The notes under the pieces: model-generated
Databases searched by the model: none
The model's input: only the letters and a program-made list of their open reading frames with translations
What the model was told of the DNA's origin: nothing
Made by a program: the position numbers and the translations under genes
In this document: in pieces, positions 25,290-34,064 of the stretch
Position numbering within the stretch: the stretch's first letter is position 1
How the letters are laid out: every line of letters starts with the position of its first letter
From: JANMDN01 sp031376285
GTDB lineage: Bacteria > Actinomycetota > Thermoleophilia > Miltoncostaeales > Miltoncostaeaceae
DNA: 62,266 nt
Reading direction: 5' to 3'
Assembly (NCBI GenBank): GCA_031376285.1
Contig: JANMDN010000074.1
Location: forward strand, 1 to 62,266

Positions 25290-26102
25290 ATGGCCAGCCG
25301 ACTTCCGTTCCATCAGTTCGACCTCGGGACTTGCAAGGCCGGAGATGTCTGGCGGGTCGAGCTGTCCCGCGGTGCCAACGTTTTCATGGTTGACTCGTCT
25401 GGGTTCTCGGCGTTCAAGCGGGGGCGCGATTTCAGCCACTACGGCGGTGGTGGCTTGATGAGCCGAAGTCCACACGATTTCGTGATTCCGAGAGGAGGCC
25501 ATTGGTACATCGTGGCCCACTCTTGGGGACTCCGGGACGCAGCGCGCTTTTCTGTGACGCCGATCACGCCGGTGCGGGCGATGGCGCCAGCCAGGCCCTT
25601 CAACGTCGATCTCAGCACAATCGCTCAGGACGCCGCGCTCTACTCGGGCGGCGACGAGTCCCCGCCGAACGCCCCTAGCGCGAAGCAATACGACGTCTTC
25701 GTCTCGCACGCCTCCGAGGACAAGGACTCCGTTGTGAGGCCGCTCGCGACGGCGCTTCAGGCACACGGATTGCGTGTCTGGTACGACGAGTTCGAGCTTC
25801 GTATCGGCTCCAGTCTCAGACGGAGCATCGACGGGGGGCTCGCGAACAGCCGCTTTGGGGTCGTGGTCCTTTCAGACTCTTTCTTCAAGAAGGGCTGGGC
25901 GAACTACGAACTCGATGGACTGGTGACCCGCGAACTCGCCGAGGAGGGCCGGCAGCTGATTCTGCCCCTCTGGCACCGCGTGACGAAGGACGAGGTAGTC
26001 CGCTACAGCCCGTCTCTCGCCGACAAGGTCGCGAGACGGACCGCCGACTCCACGATTGACGAGATTGCGGCGGAGATCGCCAGCGTCATAGGGGCACCCT
26101 AG
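25290..26102 (+). CDS. DUF1883-TIR domain protein
   Basis: A 270-residue protein if started at ATG 25290, the position that begins the DUF1883 domain (HQFDLGTCKAGDVWRVELS, then SPHDFVIPRGGHWYIV). From residue 130 a TIR domain follows: YDVFVSHASEDKD, GLRVWYDEFELRIGSSLR, VVVLSDSFFKKGWANYELD. The glutamate of WANYELD is at the site of the catalytic Glu of NADase TIRs. DUF1883-TIR proteins occur as lone genes in bacterial defence contexts. It probably consumes NAD on sensing infection, with DUF1883 as the sensor (inference). It lies just right of att site 2. Confidence 0.85.
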   Translation: MASRLPFHQFDLGTCKAGDVWRVELSRGANVFMVDSSGFSAFKRGRDFSHYGGGGLMSRSPHDFVIPRGGHWYIVAHSWGLRDAARFSVTPITPVRAMAPARPFNVDLSTIAQDAALYSGGDESPPNAPSAKQYDVFVSHASEDKDSVVRPLATALQAHGLRVWYDEFELRIGSSLRRSIDGGLANSRFGVVVLSDSFFKKGWANYELDGLVTRELAEEGRQLILPLWHRVTKDEVVRYSPSLADKVARRTADSTIDEIAAEIASVIGAP

Positions 26103-26170
26103 GACGGTGGTCGACTAGGAGTCAGCTGGTTTGTGCCTCTCGGACGCGCCGATCATTTGGCCGTCGGGAT

Positions 26171-26707
26171 TCAGCGACTTGCCCGCATGGCGTCGGCTCG
26201 ATCGGCCTGGGTGATGATGGTCAGGAGCCCTGCTGGGACTCTGGCGAAGTCGGCGTCATCGGTGAGGAGTGGCGCGGACAGGATGGCCGCGGTGGCAGCG
26301 TGGACAGCGTCGGCCATTCGGAGATTGTGTGCTGCGACGATGTCGAGGGCCAGCGCGAATGCGTGCTGCCACCCTTGCTCGGGGTGGGTCTCGCGGATCG
26401 GGAGCCGGATGTAGTCGGCTTCGTCGAGGATCTGTTCCCATCCGCTGATTACGGTTCGGAGGTACCCGTTGCGGGCAGCCATGTGCGCGCTGGAGGTCGT
26501 ATGGTGCTCGCGTCCTGCGATCCCGAGGCACGCTTCGGCGAGTTCGACTTCGAGCAGTTCGTTGAAGATCAGACGGGTACCGCCCGTGAGCGCGCGGACG
26601 AGGTAGTCCCGGTAGGCCTCGTGCCGCGCCTCGGATTCGAGTAGCGCGTGAAGCACCGCGCTGGTGTCGAGGGCGAGATAGACGGGCGCGTCGGCGCCGA
26701 GTTCCAA
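26171..26707 (-). CDS. PIN-domain (VapC-like) toxin
   Basis: About 178 residues if TTG 26707 is the start; this start is uncertain because the longer frame has no better codon near. The four PIN acidic residues are visible: LALDTSAVL, LEVELAEACL, RMADAVHAATA and LLTDDADFA. PIN toxins cleave RNA such as tRNA. The preceding 61-residue gene ends 29 bases upstream, in the antitoxin-first order of vapBC. The pair lies in the same inter-att unit as the TIR gene. Confidence 0.75.
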   Translation of the reverse strand: MELGADAPVYLALDTSAVLHALLESEARHEAYRDYLVRALTGGTRLIFNELLEVELAEACLGIAGREHHTTSSAHMAARNGYLRTVISGWEQILDEADYIRLPIRETHPEQGWQHAFALALDIVAAHNLRMADAVHAATAAILSAPLLTDDADFARVPAGLLTIITQADRADAMRASR

Positions 26708-26736
26708 GACGCCAAGGGCGTCACCCGCCGACGGGT

Positions 26737-26922
26737 TCAGGGCCGGTACTCGCCTTTGGTGACGCGTAGCGGGAGACGGCGGCCGCTCATCGCGCGACGC
26801 ACAGCGTCGGCGCGCTCGGTCGGCGAGCGCTCTGTCTTTGCCTTCACCAGAAGGCCCGACTCGAGGTTCGCGAGCAGCTCTTTGCGTTGGGTTTCGGTGA
26901 GGACGGCGATGGAGACGGCCAT
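26737..26922 (-). CDS. Small antitoxin-like protein upstream of the PIN toxin
   Basis: A 61-residue protein starting MAVSIAVLTETQRKELLANL. It is helical then basic at the C-terminus (SGRRLPLRVTKGEYRP), the usual build of VapB-like antitoxins. The ATG at 26922 lies inside a longer open frame whose upstream part reads through the att site. No strong family match is visible. Its position directly before the PIN gene is the main reason for the call. Confidence 0.55.
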   Translation of the reverse strand: MAVSIAVLTETQRKELLANLESGLLVKAKTERSPTERADAVRRAMSGRRLPLRVTKGEYRP

Positions 26923-27125
26923 GATCCGGAGGATAGCCGGATCGGGACAAACGCGCATCCATGGGTCGGACGCTCGTGCCTTGCACCGGCAGCTGCCCCG
27001 GGAGCGTCGACGACGCCCAGGCTCGCACGATGGTACGGCCGGATCGAAGCCGAGCGACACGACGATCGGGCACCCCACAAAGCGTCGGACGCCTCGACGG
27101 TTCCCGACGAAACTCCTGCTTGCAA

Positions 27126-27441
27126 TGCGCCAGAAATGCGCCAGTGCCCGCCAGAAACGGGGCCCACCGACACCACGACCGAGCGCACCTAGACGAACAA
27201 CACCTGCAAATAGAGAGATAGCGACACGGCGCCAGCGATGCGCAGCGGTCTGACGGAAGTTTCGCGCAACGTCACCGATTCGCGAAGAACTCCCTGCAAA
27301 TAGGCCACTTTGTGAAGGCGACGGTGGGATTTGAACCCACGAATAACGGTTTTGCAGACCTCCGTGACGAAACGAGGACGGCCTGCAAGACAGCGCAATT
27401 CTTCGCTGGCCGAGGCGGAATGCGCCAGTGAATGCGCCAGT
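27126..27441 (-). repeat. tRNA-Cys-derived attachment-like site 3 (most complete)
   Basis: Left pair TGCGCCAGAAATGCGCCAGT at 27126-27145. CCTGCAAAT at 27203 and 27293. Core 27314-27354 with CAGACC. CCTGCAA again at 27382. Right pair TGCGCCAG ... TGCGCCAGT at 27421-27441. The ~190 bases left of the core are clearly homologous to those of site 4. The symmetric arm-core-arm layout is that of a full attP. Confidence 0.8.
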
Positions 27442-27548
27442 CAGGGCGAGACCCGATCGGCGTGGGCACTTCTTCCGCGAGCCTGGAGCAGGCACGGGCG
27501 TGGTCCCCATCCGAGGGCCGCGGGCGTCTAGATGGGGTGACTCGGGCG

Positions 27549-28973
27549 TCAACGCCGCAAGGGCTCGCCCGCAAGTTGCAGGATCATGCTGGTGGTTGTG
27601 CCCGTGGAGGGGTGGTCGCACGGCAGTCCTTCGTCGGCTCCCCAGTGGTGACCGCCCGAGCAGATGCGGAGGTGTCCGTTGTGGGCCGTGGTGATTGCCT
27701 CGACGAGGGCGAGTCCGAGGCCGGTGCCGGGGCCGGTGCGCGATGTCGCGTGTCGGCGAAAGCGCTCGGTGGCGTGTGGGAGGAAGTCGGGGTCGATGCC
27801 GGGGCCGTCGTCGTGGACCGCAAGGACGGCATGTCCGCCGCGTCGTTGCCCGCTGATTGAGATGGGTCCGGCGCCGTGGAGGAGGGCGTTGTCGACGAGG
27901 TTTCCGACCGCTCGGGCCAGCAGTGTCGCGTCGCCGTGCACGGATAGCTGGGTGTCGCAGGCGACGCCGACTGGTCGTGTCGAGTCGACCACGCGCCGGG
28001 CGGCCTCGACGAGGATCGGTGCCACGGGAACCGGATTGTGCCGAAGCGACGTAGCCGCGACGCCTCCGAGTGTGAGGAGGGTCTCGGTCAGCTCGACGAG
28101 TTCGTTTGTGGCGGTCGCCAGCCGGTGCATGCTCGACTCGTATTCCTGCGCCGTCCTGGGCTTTCGCATGGTGATGTCGATCTCGGCTGCGATCGTGGTG
28201 AGCGGTGTGCGCAGTTCGTGGCTGGCGTCGTCGATGAACTGGCGCTGCTGTTCGGTCGAGCGGGCCTGCGCGTCGAGCATGGTGTTGAGGGTGGCGCCGA
28301 GGCGGGTGATCTCATCGTCGCGCTCGGGGGGAACAGCCAGGCGCACGGTGGTGTCGCCTGAGGCGATGCGTGTTGCCTGCTTGCGGTAGTCGTCGACCGG
28401 GTCGAGAGCGGCGCGCGTGAGCCGGTAGCCGACGAACGACGCGAGGCTCAGCGCGAGCAGGTTCGCGATCGCGAGCTGGGCGAGCAGCTCGCCCAGGGCT
28501 TCGTCGCGTTGGTCGAGCCGGACCGCTGTCACCGCGACGGCGATCCCCGGCCGGTCAACGGGAAGCGCTCGAATCCGCAGGTGCGTGCCCCGCCCCGAAA
28601 AGAGGCTTCCGTGTCCCGTGACGAGTTCTCCCGTCGCGGCGCGGCGCGCTTGCGCGGGGGTCAGGAGCGGCTGACCTCGCGGCGTTCCGGCCCCGGAGGC
28701 GACGACCTTCCCGTTGGTGTCGAGGAGTTGTGCGTCGCTTGTGCGGTCGGCGACGGCTTGCGTGGCATCGTGGGCGGTCAGACGTCGTGCCGCGTCGACC
28801 AGCGCGCCCGTCTGGCTGCGCAGATCCTGGTCGAGGCGCCGGTCGAGTGCCAGCTCCACGCGCCAGAACACAAACGCCCCGGCGGCGACAAGCACACCGA
28901 GCATCGCGCCCGCGAAGCCCACGACGAGCCGTACACGGAGCGGCAGCGCGCCGAGACGGCCCCGCGCGGTCAT
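27549..28973 (-). CDS. Sensor histidine kinase
   Basis: A 474-residue membrane kinase. TM1 is near residues 14-36 (VVGFAGAMLGVLVAAGAFVF). A periplasmic sensor of about 130 residues follows, then TM2 near 155-175 and a HAMP region. The phospho-acceptor motif DASHELRTPLTT is near residue 250. N-box NLVDNALLHG and the glycine-rich boxes DDGPGIDPDF and GTGLGLALVE are intact. It overlaps the response-regulator gene by 4 bases (ATGA). The pair probably controls the ABC exporter on the other strand. Confidence 0.92.
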   Translation of the reverse strand: MTARGRLGALPLRVRLVVGFAGAMLGVLVAAGAFVFWRVELALDRRLDQDLRSQTGALVDAARRLTAHDATQAVADRTSDAQLLDTNGKVVASGAGTPRGQPLLTPAQARRAATGELVTGHGSLFSGRGTHLRIRALPVDRPGIAVAVTAVRLDQRDEALGELLAQLAIANLLALSLASFVGYRLTRAALDPVDDYRKQATRIASGDTTVRLAVPPERDDEITRLGATLNTMLDAQARSTEQQRQFIDDASHELRTPLTTIAAEIDITMRKPRTAQEYESSMHRLATATNELVELTETLLTLGGVAATSLRHNPVPVAPILVEAARRVVDSTRPVGVACDTQLSVHGDATLLARAVGNLVDNALLHGAGPISISGQRRGGHAVLAVHDDGPGIDPDFLPHATERFRRHATSRTGPGTGLGLALVEAITTAHNGHLRICSGGHHWGADEGLPCDHPSTGTTTSMILQLAGEPLRR

Positions 28974-29644
28974 GCGCGGTCCGGGGAGACCAGGCGAAAG
29001 CCGATCCCGCGGACGGTTTCGATGCTGGCTCCTCCGGGGGCCTGGTCGATCTTCGCGCGCAGTCTCGCGATGTGAACGTCAATGGCGTTGCTTCGCAGGT
29101 CGGGTTCGCCGTCCCAAACCTCGTCGAGGATCTGGAACCGAGTCACGATGCGTCCGGCGCGCGACGCGAGGGCGACGAGCAGGTCGAACTCCCGCGCGGT
29201 CAGTTCCAGGCGACGACCCGCGTGAGTCACGGCGCGGCCTTCGCGGTCGATTGCGAGGTGACCGACGACGAGGCGTTCGACCGGGCCGTGCCGGCGAGCG
29301 AACACGCGCAGTCGTGCCAGGAGTTCATCGAACGCGAAGGGTTTGGTCAGGTAATCATCGGCCCCCGCGTCAAGTCCGGCCACCCGGTCGGGCACCGCCT
29401 GCCGCGCCGTGAGCATCAGGATGGGCGTCGCGTCGCCACGTGCCCGTAGCTCCCGGCACACCGTGGCCCCGTCGAGCCCCGGGAGCATCCAGTCGACGAC
29501 GATCGCGTCGAAGGCCCCGGCTCCGCATGCGGCCAGTCCCTCGCGCCCACCGTGGCGCACCTCCGCCTCGTGGCCCGCGTCGATGAGGCCGCGAGCCAGG
29601 ACGTCGGCCAGTCGTTCGTCGTCCTCGATCACGAGTACCCGCAT
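28970..29644 (-). CDS. OmpR/PhoB-type response regulator
   Basis: A 224-residue regulator. Receiver: VLVIEDDERLADVLARGL with acidic pair, phospho-aspartate in AIVVDWMLPGLDG, and the lysine in YLTKPFAFDEL. The winged-helix DNA-binding domain ends FDLLVALASRAGRIVTRFQI ... VHIARLRAKI. It is transcribed away from the ABC transporter operon across a 67-bp gap that carries a tandem repeat fitting this class of regulator. Confidence 0.93.
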   Translation of the reverse strand: MRVLVIEDDERLADVLARGLIDAGHEAEVRHGGREGLAACGAGAFDAIVVDWMLPGLDGATVCRELRARGDATPILMLTARQAVPDRVAGLDAGADDYLTKPFAFDELLARLRVFARRHGPVERLVVGHLAIDREGRAVTHAGRRLELTAREFDLLVALASRAGRIVTRFQILDEVWDGEPDLRSNAIDVHIARLRAKIDQAPGGASIETVRGIGFRLVSPDRA

Positions 29645-29670
29645 CGAAGGAATTCTGCCCGAGCGGTCGC

Positions 29671-29690
29671 CTTCACGATTGCTTCACGCT
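29671..29690 (+). promoter_or_regulatory. Tandem CTTCAC repeat, likely response-regulator box
   Basis: CTTCACGATTGCTTCACGCT holds two CTTCAC units 11 bp apart, one helical turn. This is the spacing used by OmpR/PhoB-type dimers. It lies in the 67 bp between the regulator gene and the divergent ABC ATPase gene, 22 bases before its ATG. Confidence 0.6.
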
Positions 29691-29711
29691 GGGCCTCTAC
29701 CGTGCCGCTCG

Positions 29712-30677
29712 ATGACTGACACTCTTGCCGTCGACGCCGTTGATGTGACCAAACGCTACGGCTCCCTGACCGCGGTCGATGCCGTCTCGTTGCGCGTTGC
29801 ACCCGGTGAGGTCCACGGTTTGCTCGGGCCGAACGGCGCCGGCAAGACCACGTTCCTGCGGATGTTGTTTGGCCTGATCCGACCCGACACGGGGAAGATC
29901 AATCTGTTCGGCCGGTCCTGGGCGCAGGACGGCACCCGCACACTCCACGGCGTCGCCGGGTTCATCGAAAGTCCACGCTTCTATCCGTACCTCTCCGCTC
30001 GCGCGACCCTGACCGGGCTCGCGCGCCTGGACGGCGGCGCCCCCTCGGGGCGGATCGAGGACGTGCTCAAGATCGTCGACCTGGCCGATCGGGCACACGA
30101 CAAGGTCGGTGGGTACTCCTTCGGGATGCGCCAGCGCCTGGGAGTCGCTGCAAGCCTGCTGCGAGACCCGCGGCTGCTCGTGCTCGACGAGCCGGCAAAT
30201 GGACTGGACCCGGCGGGGATGCGGGATATGCGCGCGCTCGTCGCGCGCCTCGCTGGCGGCGGACTGACGGTACTGCTCAGCTCGCACGACATGCCCGAGG
30301 TCGAGGCGATCTGCGACAACGTCACGATCATGCGCTCCGGATCGGTGGTCTATGACGGCGGAATCGACCGGCTGCGCGAGCAAGCGCCGCAACAGGGACA
30401 TCAGATCGTCACGGGTGACGACGAGCGGGCCCTTGCCCTGGCGTCATCACACAGCGATCTCGACGTCACGCCACAACCGACCGGGGGTCTGACGGTCACA
30501 GGAGCCCAACAGGACGTGGACCGCTACGTGCGCGACCTCGTCACGGATGGCATCGCGCTGCGTGGGCTTGCCCTTACCGAGGCGCCGCTCGAGCAGCTGT
30601 TCTTCATGTTGACCGAGTCCGGCCCCGATGAGGCCCTGCCCGACCGCTCCTCCGCCACGGTTGGAGTGTCCGAATGA
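29712..30677 (+). CDS. ABC transporter ATP-binding protein
   Basis: A 321-residue ATPase: Walker A GPNGAGKTTFL near residue 39, signature SFGMRQRLG, Walker B LLVLDEPANGLDP and H-loop SSHDM. The length and C-terminal extension match drug or lantibiotic exporter ATPases (BcrA/DrrA-like), which often sit beside two-component systems. The stop overlaps the permease start by 4 bases. Confidence 0.92.
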   Translation: MTDTLAVDAVDVTKRYGSLTAVDAVSLRVAPGEVHGLLGPNGAGKTTFLRMLFGLIRPDTGKINLFGRSWAQDGTRTLHGVAGFIESPRFYPYLSARATLTGLARLDGGAPSGRIEDVLKIVDLADRAHDKVGGYSFGMRQRLGVAASLLRDPRLLVLDEPANGLDPAGMRDMRALVARLAGGGLTVLLSSHDMPEVEAICDNVTIMRSGSVVYDGGIDRLREQAPQQGHQIVTGDDERALALASSHSDLDVTPQPTGGLTVTGAQQDVDRYVRDLVTDGIALRGLALTEAPLEQLFFMLTESGPDEALPDRSSATVGVSE

Positions 30678-31543
30678 GTGCAGTCGTGCCGGAGTCCTCA
30701 CCCCTCGTGGGCGCCTCGACGTTTCGAGGGGTGTCACTGCTTGACGGCGTCCGTTGGGAGTTGACCAAGCTCGTCGCGTTGGCCCGGGTCCGCTGGGCGC
30801 TCCTCTTTTGCCTGGTCGCTCCGGTCATCGTGGTGTTCATCATCGACGGCCAGCAGCGCCCACCGAAAGACAGCCTCTTCGGCCGCTACATCCACGACAG
30901 CGGCTTCGCGGTCGCGCTCCTCGTGCTCGGCTTCGCCGCCCAATGGGTGTTGCCGCTCTTGACGTCGATCGTGGCCGGGGACATCTTCGCCAGTGAGGAT
31001 CAGCACGGCACATGGAAGACGGTGCTGACCCGCTCTGCCAGCAGACAGCAACTGTTCTGGGCAAAGACGTTGACCGCGTTGACATTCGCGTTGGCGACGC
31101 TCTTCGTCATGGGGGCCAGCACGATCGTCGCGAGTGTCGTCATCGCCGGCCACCAGGATGTCACCGGCCTGACCGGACAGTCCATCGCGTCGGGTCGCGC
31201 AGCCCGCCTGGTCATCGAGGCATGGGCCACGGCCATCGCCCCCGTGATCGGCTTCACCTGCCTGGCAATCCTGCTTTCGATCCGGTCGCGCAACCCAGCC
31301 GTCGGTATCGCCGCGCCCGTCGTCTTGGGCATGGTCATGCAACTCGGCGGGGCGCTCGGCGGCGCGGAGGCAGCCCGCCCGTTCCTGCTGACCACCCCGT
31401 TTGAGACCTGGCACGGGCTGTTCACCGAACCACAGTTCACGCGACCGCTCCTCATCGGCCTCCTCGCGAGCGGGATCTGGAGCGTCGTTTGCCTGGCGCT
31501 CGGGTATGTCACCCTGCTCCGTCGCGACATCACCGGAGGCTGA
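30674..31543 (+). CDS. ABC-2 type transporter permease
   Basis: A 289-residue integral membrane protein with about six hydrophobic segments. Examples are RWALLFCLVAPVIVVFII (near 35-55) and LLIGLLASGIWSVVCLALGY near the C-terminus. The pattern and the preceding ATPase mark it as the membrane half of an ABC-2 exporter. The substrate is unknown. Such cassettes commonly expel antimicrobial peptides, in line with the adjoining two-component system. Confidence 0.85.
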   Translation: MSAVVPESSPLVGASTFRGVSLLDGVRWELTKLVALARVRWALLFCLVAPVIVVFIIDGQQRPPKDSLFGRYIHDSGFAVALLVLGFAAQWVLPLLTSIVAGDIFASEDQHGTWKTVLTRSASRQQLFWAKTLTALTFALATLFVMGASTIVASVVIAGHQDVTGLTGQSIASGRAARLVIEAWATAIAPVIGFTCLAILLSIRSRNPAVGIAAPVVLGMVMQLGGALGGAEAARPFLLTTPFETWHGLFTEPQFTRPLLIGLLASGIWSVVCLALGYVTLLRRDITGG

Positions 31544-31548
31544 CCGGT

Positions 31549-32343
31549 ATGAACCGCCGAGCCCGCCTTCTTGCCCGCCGCAGCCTGGCCGTCCTCACTG
31601 CCGGGGTCGGCGCCGCTGCCGCCGTTTCGCTCGCCGGTTGCGGCTCCAGCGCCGTCACGCGCCCACGGCTGGAGCGTGACCTTCCCCGGGTCTTCTCGAA
31701 TCTGTACGTCCAGCAGGCGGCGATCCTCGGACACCGAGGGATCACCGTCGCGTCCCTGCACGCCCGGGCGATGTGCGACAAGCACGGCCCCAAGGTCCCG
31801 GATCGCGGTCCCGGAGGCGACTGGACGTGCCTGATGAGCTGGACCGACCCGAACGTCACCCTGCCGGACGGCTGGGGGAAGTTCGAGCTGAACGTCCACA
31901 GCAACGCCTGCTACACCGCAACCGGCCCCACCAAGCTCGTCGGATTCCTCACGATCAGCGACCGGCAGGGGCGCGACGTCACGAACCCGGTCTTCGAGTT
32001 CGACGGCTGCTTCGACCCAAACGGCGACAACAGCCCCACCGGCGTCATCTTCCCCGCCGCGTTGAGCTTCGGCACCGACCCTCTCCGCCCGAAAGCAAAC
32101 GGTCGCGTCACACCCAAGATCACCTGCTCCCTCGGCGACAAGGGCTGCTCCGGAACGGTCACCGCCCGCGTCAACGGCGTGACCATCGGGACCGCCAGCT
32201 ACAACCTGGAACCGGGCCGCGCCACCACCCTGGCCTTCACACTCCCGGGTCGACCGACCGCGAGCAACCTCGCTCTGACCGCGGTCGCGGGCACGGGCAC
32301 GACCCCGACCAAACCAACCACGGTGGCGATCGCGGCCGGCTAG
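31549..32343 (+). CDS. Predicted lipoprotein, 264 aa
   Basis: It opens MNRRARLLARRSLAVLTAG with a lipobox AVSLAGC near residue 31, so it is probably lipid-anchored outside the cell. The body has six or more cysteines and ends in an Ig-like strand-rich region (SGTVTARVNGVTIGTASYNL). I do not recognise the family. It follows the permease by 5 bases and so belongs to the exporter operon, perhaps as a binding or immunity protein. Confidence 0.75.
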   Translation: MNRRARLLARRSLAVLTAGVGAAAAVSLAGCGSSAVTRPRLERDLPRVFSNLYVQQAAILGHRGITVASLHARAMCDKHGPKVPDRGPGGDWTCLMSWTDPNVTLPDGWGKFELNVHSNACYTATGPTKLVGFLTISDRQGRDVTNPVFEFDGCFDPNGDNSPTGVIFPAALSFGTDPLRPKANGRVTPKITCSLGDKGCSGTVTARVNGVTIGTASYNLEPGRATTLAFTLPGRPTASNLALTAVAGTGTTPTKPTTVAIAAG

Positions 32344-32776
32344 CGAACGAATCGTAGTTGTTCTTGTCTCGCTTCAAGAATGGTTGGCAAGGTCGTAAAG
32401 TCGGGCTCTCGTGAAGTGAGCGTGATGACCGCCACTGGTGCCGACCGAGGGAACCTCCGGCTTGTCTTGTCGGGTGATCTCGGGTGAGATATCGGTCGCG
32501 CAAGCCGCTCGGCACGGGAAGGTCAGCGAGCAGGCGGTTGGCCGGTGGAAGCAGCAGTTCCTGGCCGGGGGACAAGATGGCCTCGGCGAGGGCGGCCGAA
32601 GCGGAATCGCCGATCTGCGTGAGCGCGAGCTGCCTACGGAGATCGAGGAGCTCAAGGCCGCGCTCGGCGCAGCTCACATGCGGCTGCGGGTGGCGAATCA
32701 CCCATCAGGGACCAACCCTAGGACGATGGCTGCATATGGCCAAGCACATTAGGTCCCGAGTACCCTGGGCGCCTCA
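32344..32776. other. 433-bp stretch holding a transposase fragment
   Basis: No complete gene. The part from about 32438 is the transposase relic described separately. The first 90 bases carry nothing I can name. Confidence 0.4.
32438..32752 (+). pseudogene. IS3-type orfA transposase remnant
   Basis: The frame reads VISGEISVAQAARHGKVSEQ then AVGRWKQQFLAGGQDGL and ELPTEIEELKAALGAAHMRL. This is the helix-turn-helix and coiled coil of an IS3-type OrfA. The OrfB part is absent and no inverted repeats flank it, so it is a dead fragment. Confidence 0.6.
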
Positions 32777-33403
32777 GTGAACGGCGATTCCGCTTCAGCG
32801 TCTCGATCCTGGCCGAGTCTGGCACTGATCGCTGGCGGCCTGGTCATGATTCCAATGTGGGTGCGGTACACGACCCTGCATGGCCCGACATCCTTCGACG
32901 AAGACGGCCACTGGCTGGGCCAGGGACCCGGCTTCTGGGGCAGCATGATGGCTCCCGCAATGCTGCTGATCCTGCTCGGCGTCTTTGGCCACCGGACCCT
33001 GCTGGCTGGGCACGGCGGTCGCATCGCCCGGATCGGGTATTGGCTGACCGTTACCGGGTTGGGCATCCCGGCGGTACTCGATCTCGCCGCTCGCGAGGTT
33101 GTCCCGCCCTTGCTTATGCCCCTCGCGGCGACCGGGCTGATCCTTCTGGCCACGGCTCATCGCCACGACCAATCCTTCCCGATCACCTGCCGGGCCGCAC
33201 TGCTGGCCATGGGGGTTCTCCTGGCTGCTGCTCTGCTGATGAACGCGATACCGCTCGAGACGCTCGACACGTTCCAGTGGTATCGACTGTACGGCTTCCT
33301 GTCGAACGCCCTCTTCGGCCTGGGCTGGGCCTTGTTCGGCGCCAGCCTCATCGGACATCCAGCAGCCGAGCTGACTCCCTTAAGGGGTGCGGGAGAACCC
33401 TGA
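32777..33403 (+). CDS. Six-TM membrane protein, 208 aa (DUF998-like)
   Basis: GTG start. About six hydrophobic helices: SLALIAGGLVMIPMWV, MAPAMLLILLGVFG, YWLTVTGLGIPAVLDLA, LLMPLAATGLILLATA, AALLAMGVLLAAALLM and LSNALFGLGWALFGASLI. No catalytic motif is seen. The general build resembles DUF998-type proteins. The gene stands alone between two relics. Function unknown. Confidence 0.65.
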   Translation: MNGDSASASRSWPSLALIAGGLVMIPMWVRYTTLHGPTSFDEDGHWLGQGPGFWGSMMAPAMLLILLGVFGHRTLLAGHGGRIARIGYWLTVTGLGIPAVLDLAAREVVPPLLMPLAATGLILLATAHRHDQSFPITCRAALLAMGVLLAAALLMNAIPLETLDTFQWYRLYGFLSNALFGLGWALFGASLIGHPAAELTPLRGAGEP

Positions 33404-33690
33404 AAGGTCACGGAGTTTCGGTAGGCCTCCAACTTCACTGGACGCTTCATCGGCCGAGGCGCGGAGGAAAGTGTCGAGCGTTTCTGCGGCTTCCTTCTCG
33501 CTTCCGGGTAGGAGGGGTCCGTAGATGTCGAAGGTCACGCAGATGCTGGAATGGCCAGAGGTCGGCCCGCGTCGGACCTCGCCTGCCGCGTCGGCACGCC
33601 GGGCGCGCGCAGCGGCGAGGGTCTGGAAGGTGCGTCGGATCTTGCGTCCGCCGCGGGCGTCGTGGACGATCGCGGCGGCGGTCTTTCAGC
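33404..33690 (-). pseudogene. Tyrosine integrase relic with internal deletion
   Basis: Read on the minus strand, an N-terminal piece GRKIRRTFQTLAAARARRAD runs into HSSICVTFDIYGPLLPGSEK. These two segments match the start (KIRRTFPTHAAAKAWRQD) and end (HSSIRITFDRYGHLMPGNE) of the intact integrase at 39589-40749. The catalytic middle is gone, so this is a second, decayed integrase of the same family, 2 kb from att site 4. Confidence 0.65.
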
Positions 33691-34064
33691 CACTCGAGGC
33701 TCTGCTTCCGTTCGAAGGCCGGACCTTCCGCGAATTCTATGTCGAAGAATTCTGCGGCCGCGCCGTCATGCCGATTGGCGAGGCCGGCCAGCCCTACCCA
33801 GCTGCCCAGGGAGTGCACGTCCCGCTCGAACACCAGTCCGCTATCACCGGGGTGCTCTGACTGCCGCGCTCGCCTGCTATGCCTTCGGAGGCCCTGAGGA
33901 TCTGACCGGGTGACTCGCCTGAACGTCCTCAAGGTGGTCGGACCGTATCGCGTCAGCCTTCGCGGGCCCGCCGCGACGGACGCTGCAGGTGCGCTGACTC
34001 TGACTTCGCTGCGACGTACGCCGCTAAGTACGACTGACGGGCCACACAGCGCCACCCGGCCCTG
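33691..34064. other. 374-bp stretch without a supported gene
   Basis: Both strands carry open frames (a minus frame with FFDIEFAEGPAFERKQSLEW and a plus frame with GRTFREFYVEEFCGRAV), and I cannot tell which, if either, was coding. Probably decayed sequence left by the integrase relic. Confidence 0.3.

Noticed and set aside
26737..27621. 294-codon minus ORF reading through att site 3 into the antitoxin
   Set aside because: The upstream part translates tRNA and arm repeats; the antitoxin starts at ATG 26922.
33525..33860. 111-codon plus ORF opposite the integrase relic
   Set aside because: Its first half is antisense to recognisable integrase sequence; no supporting domain for the rest.
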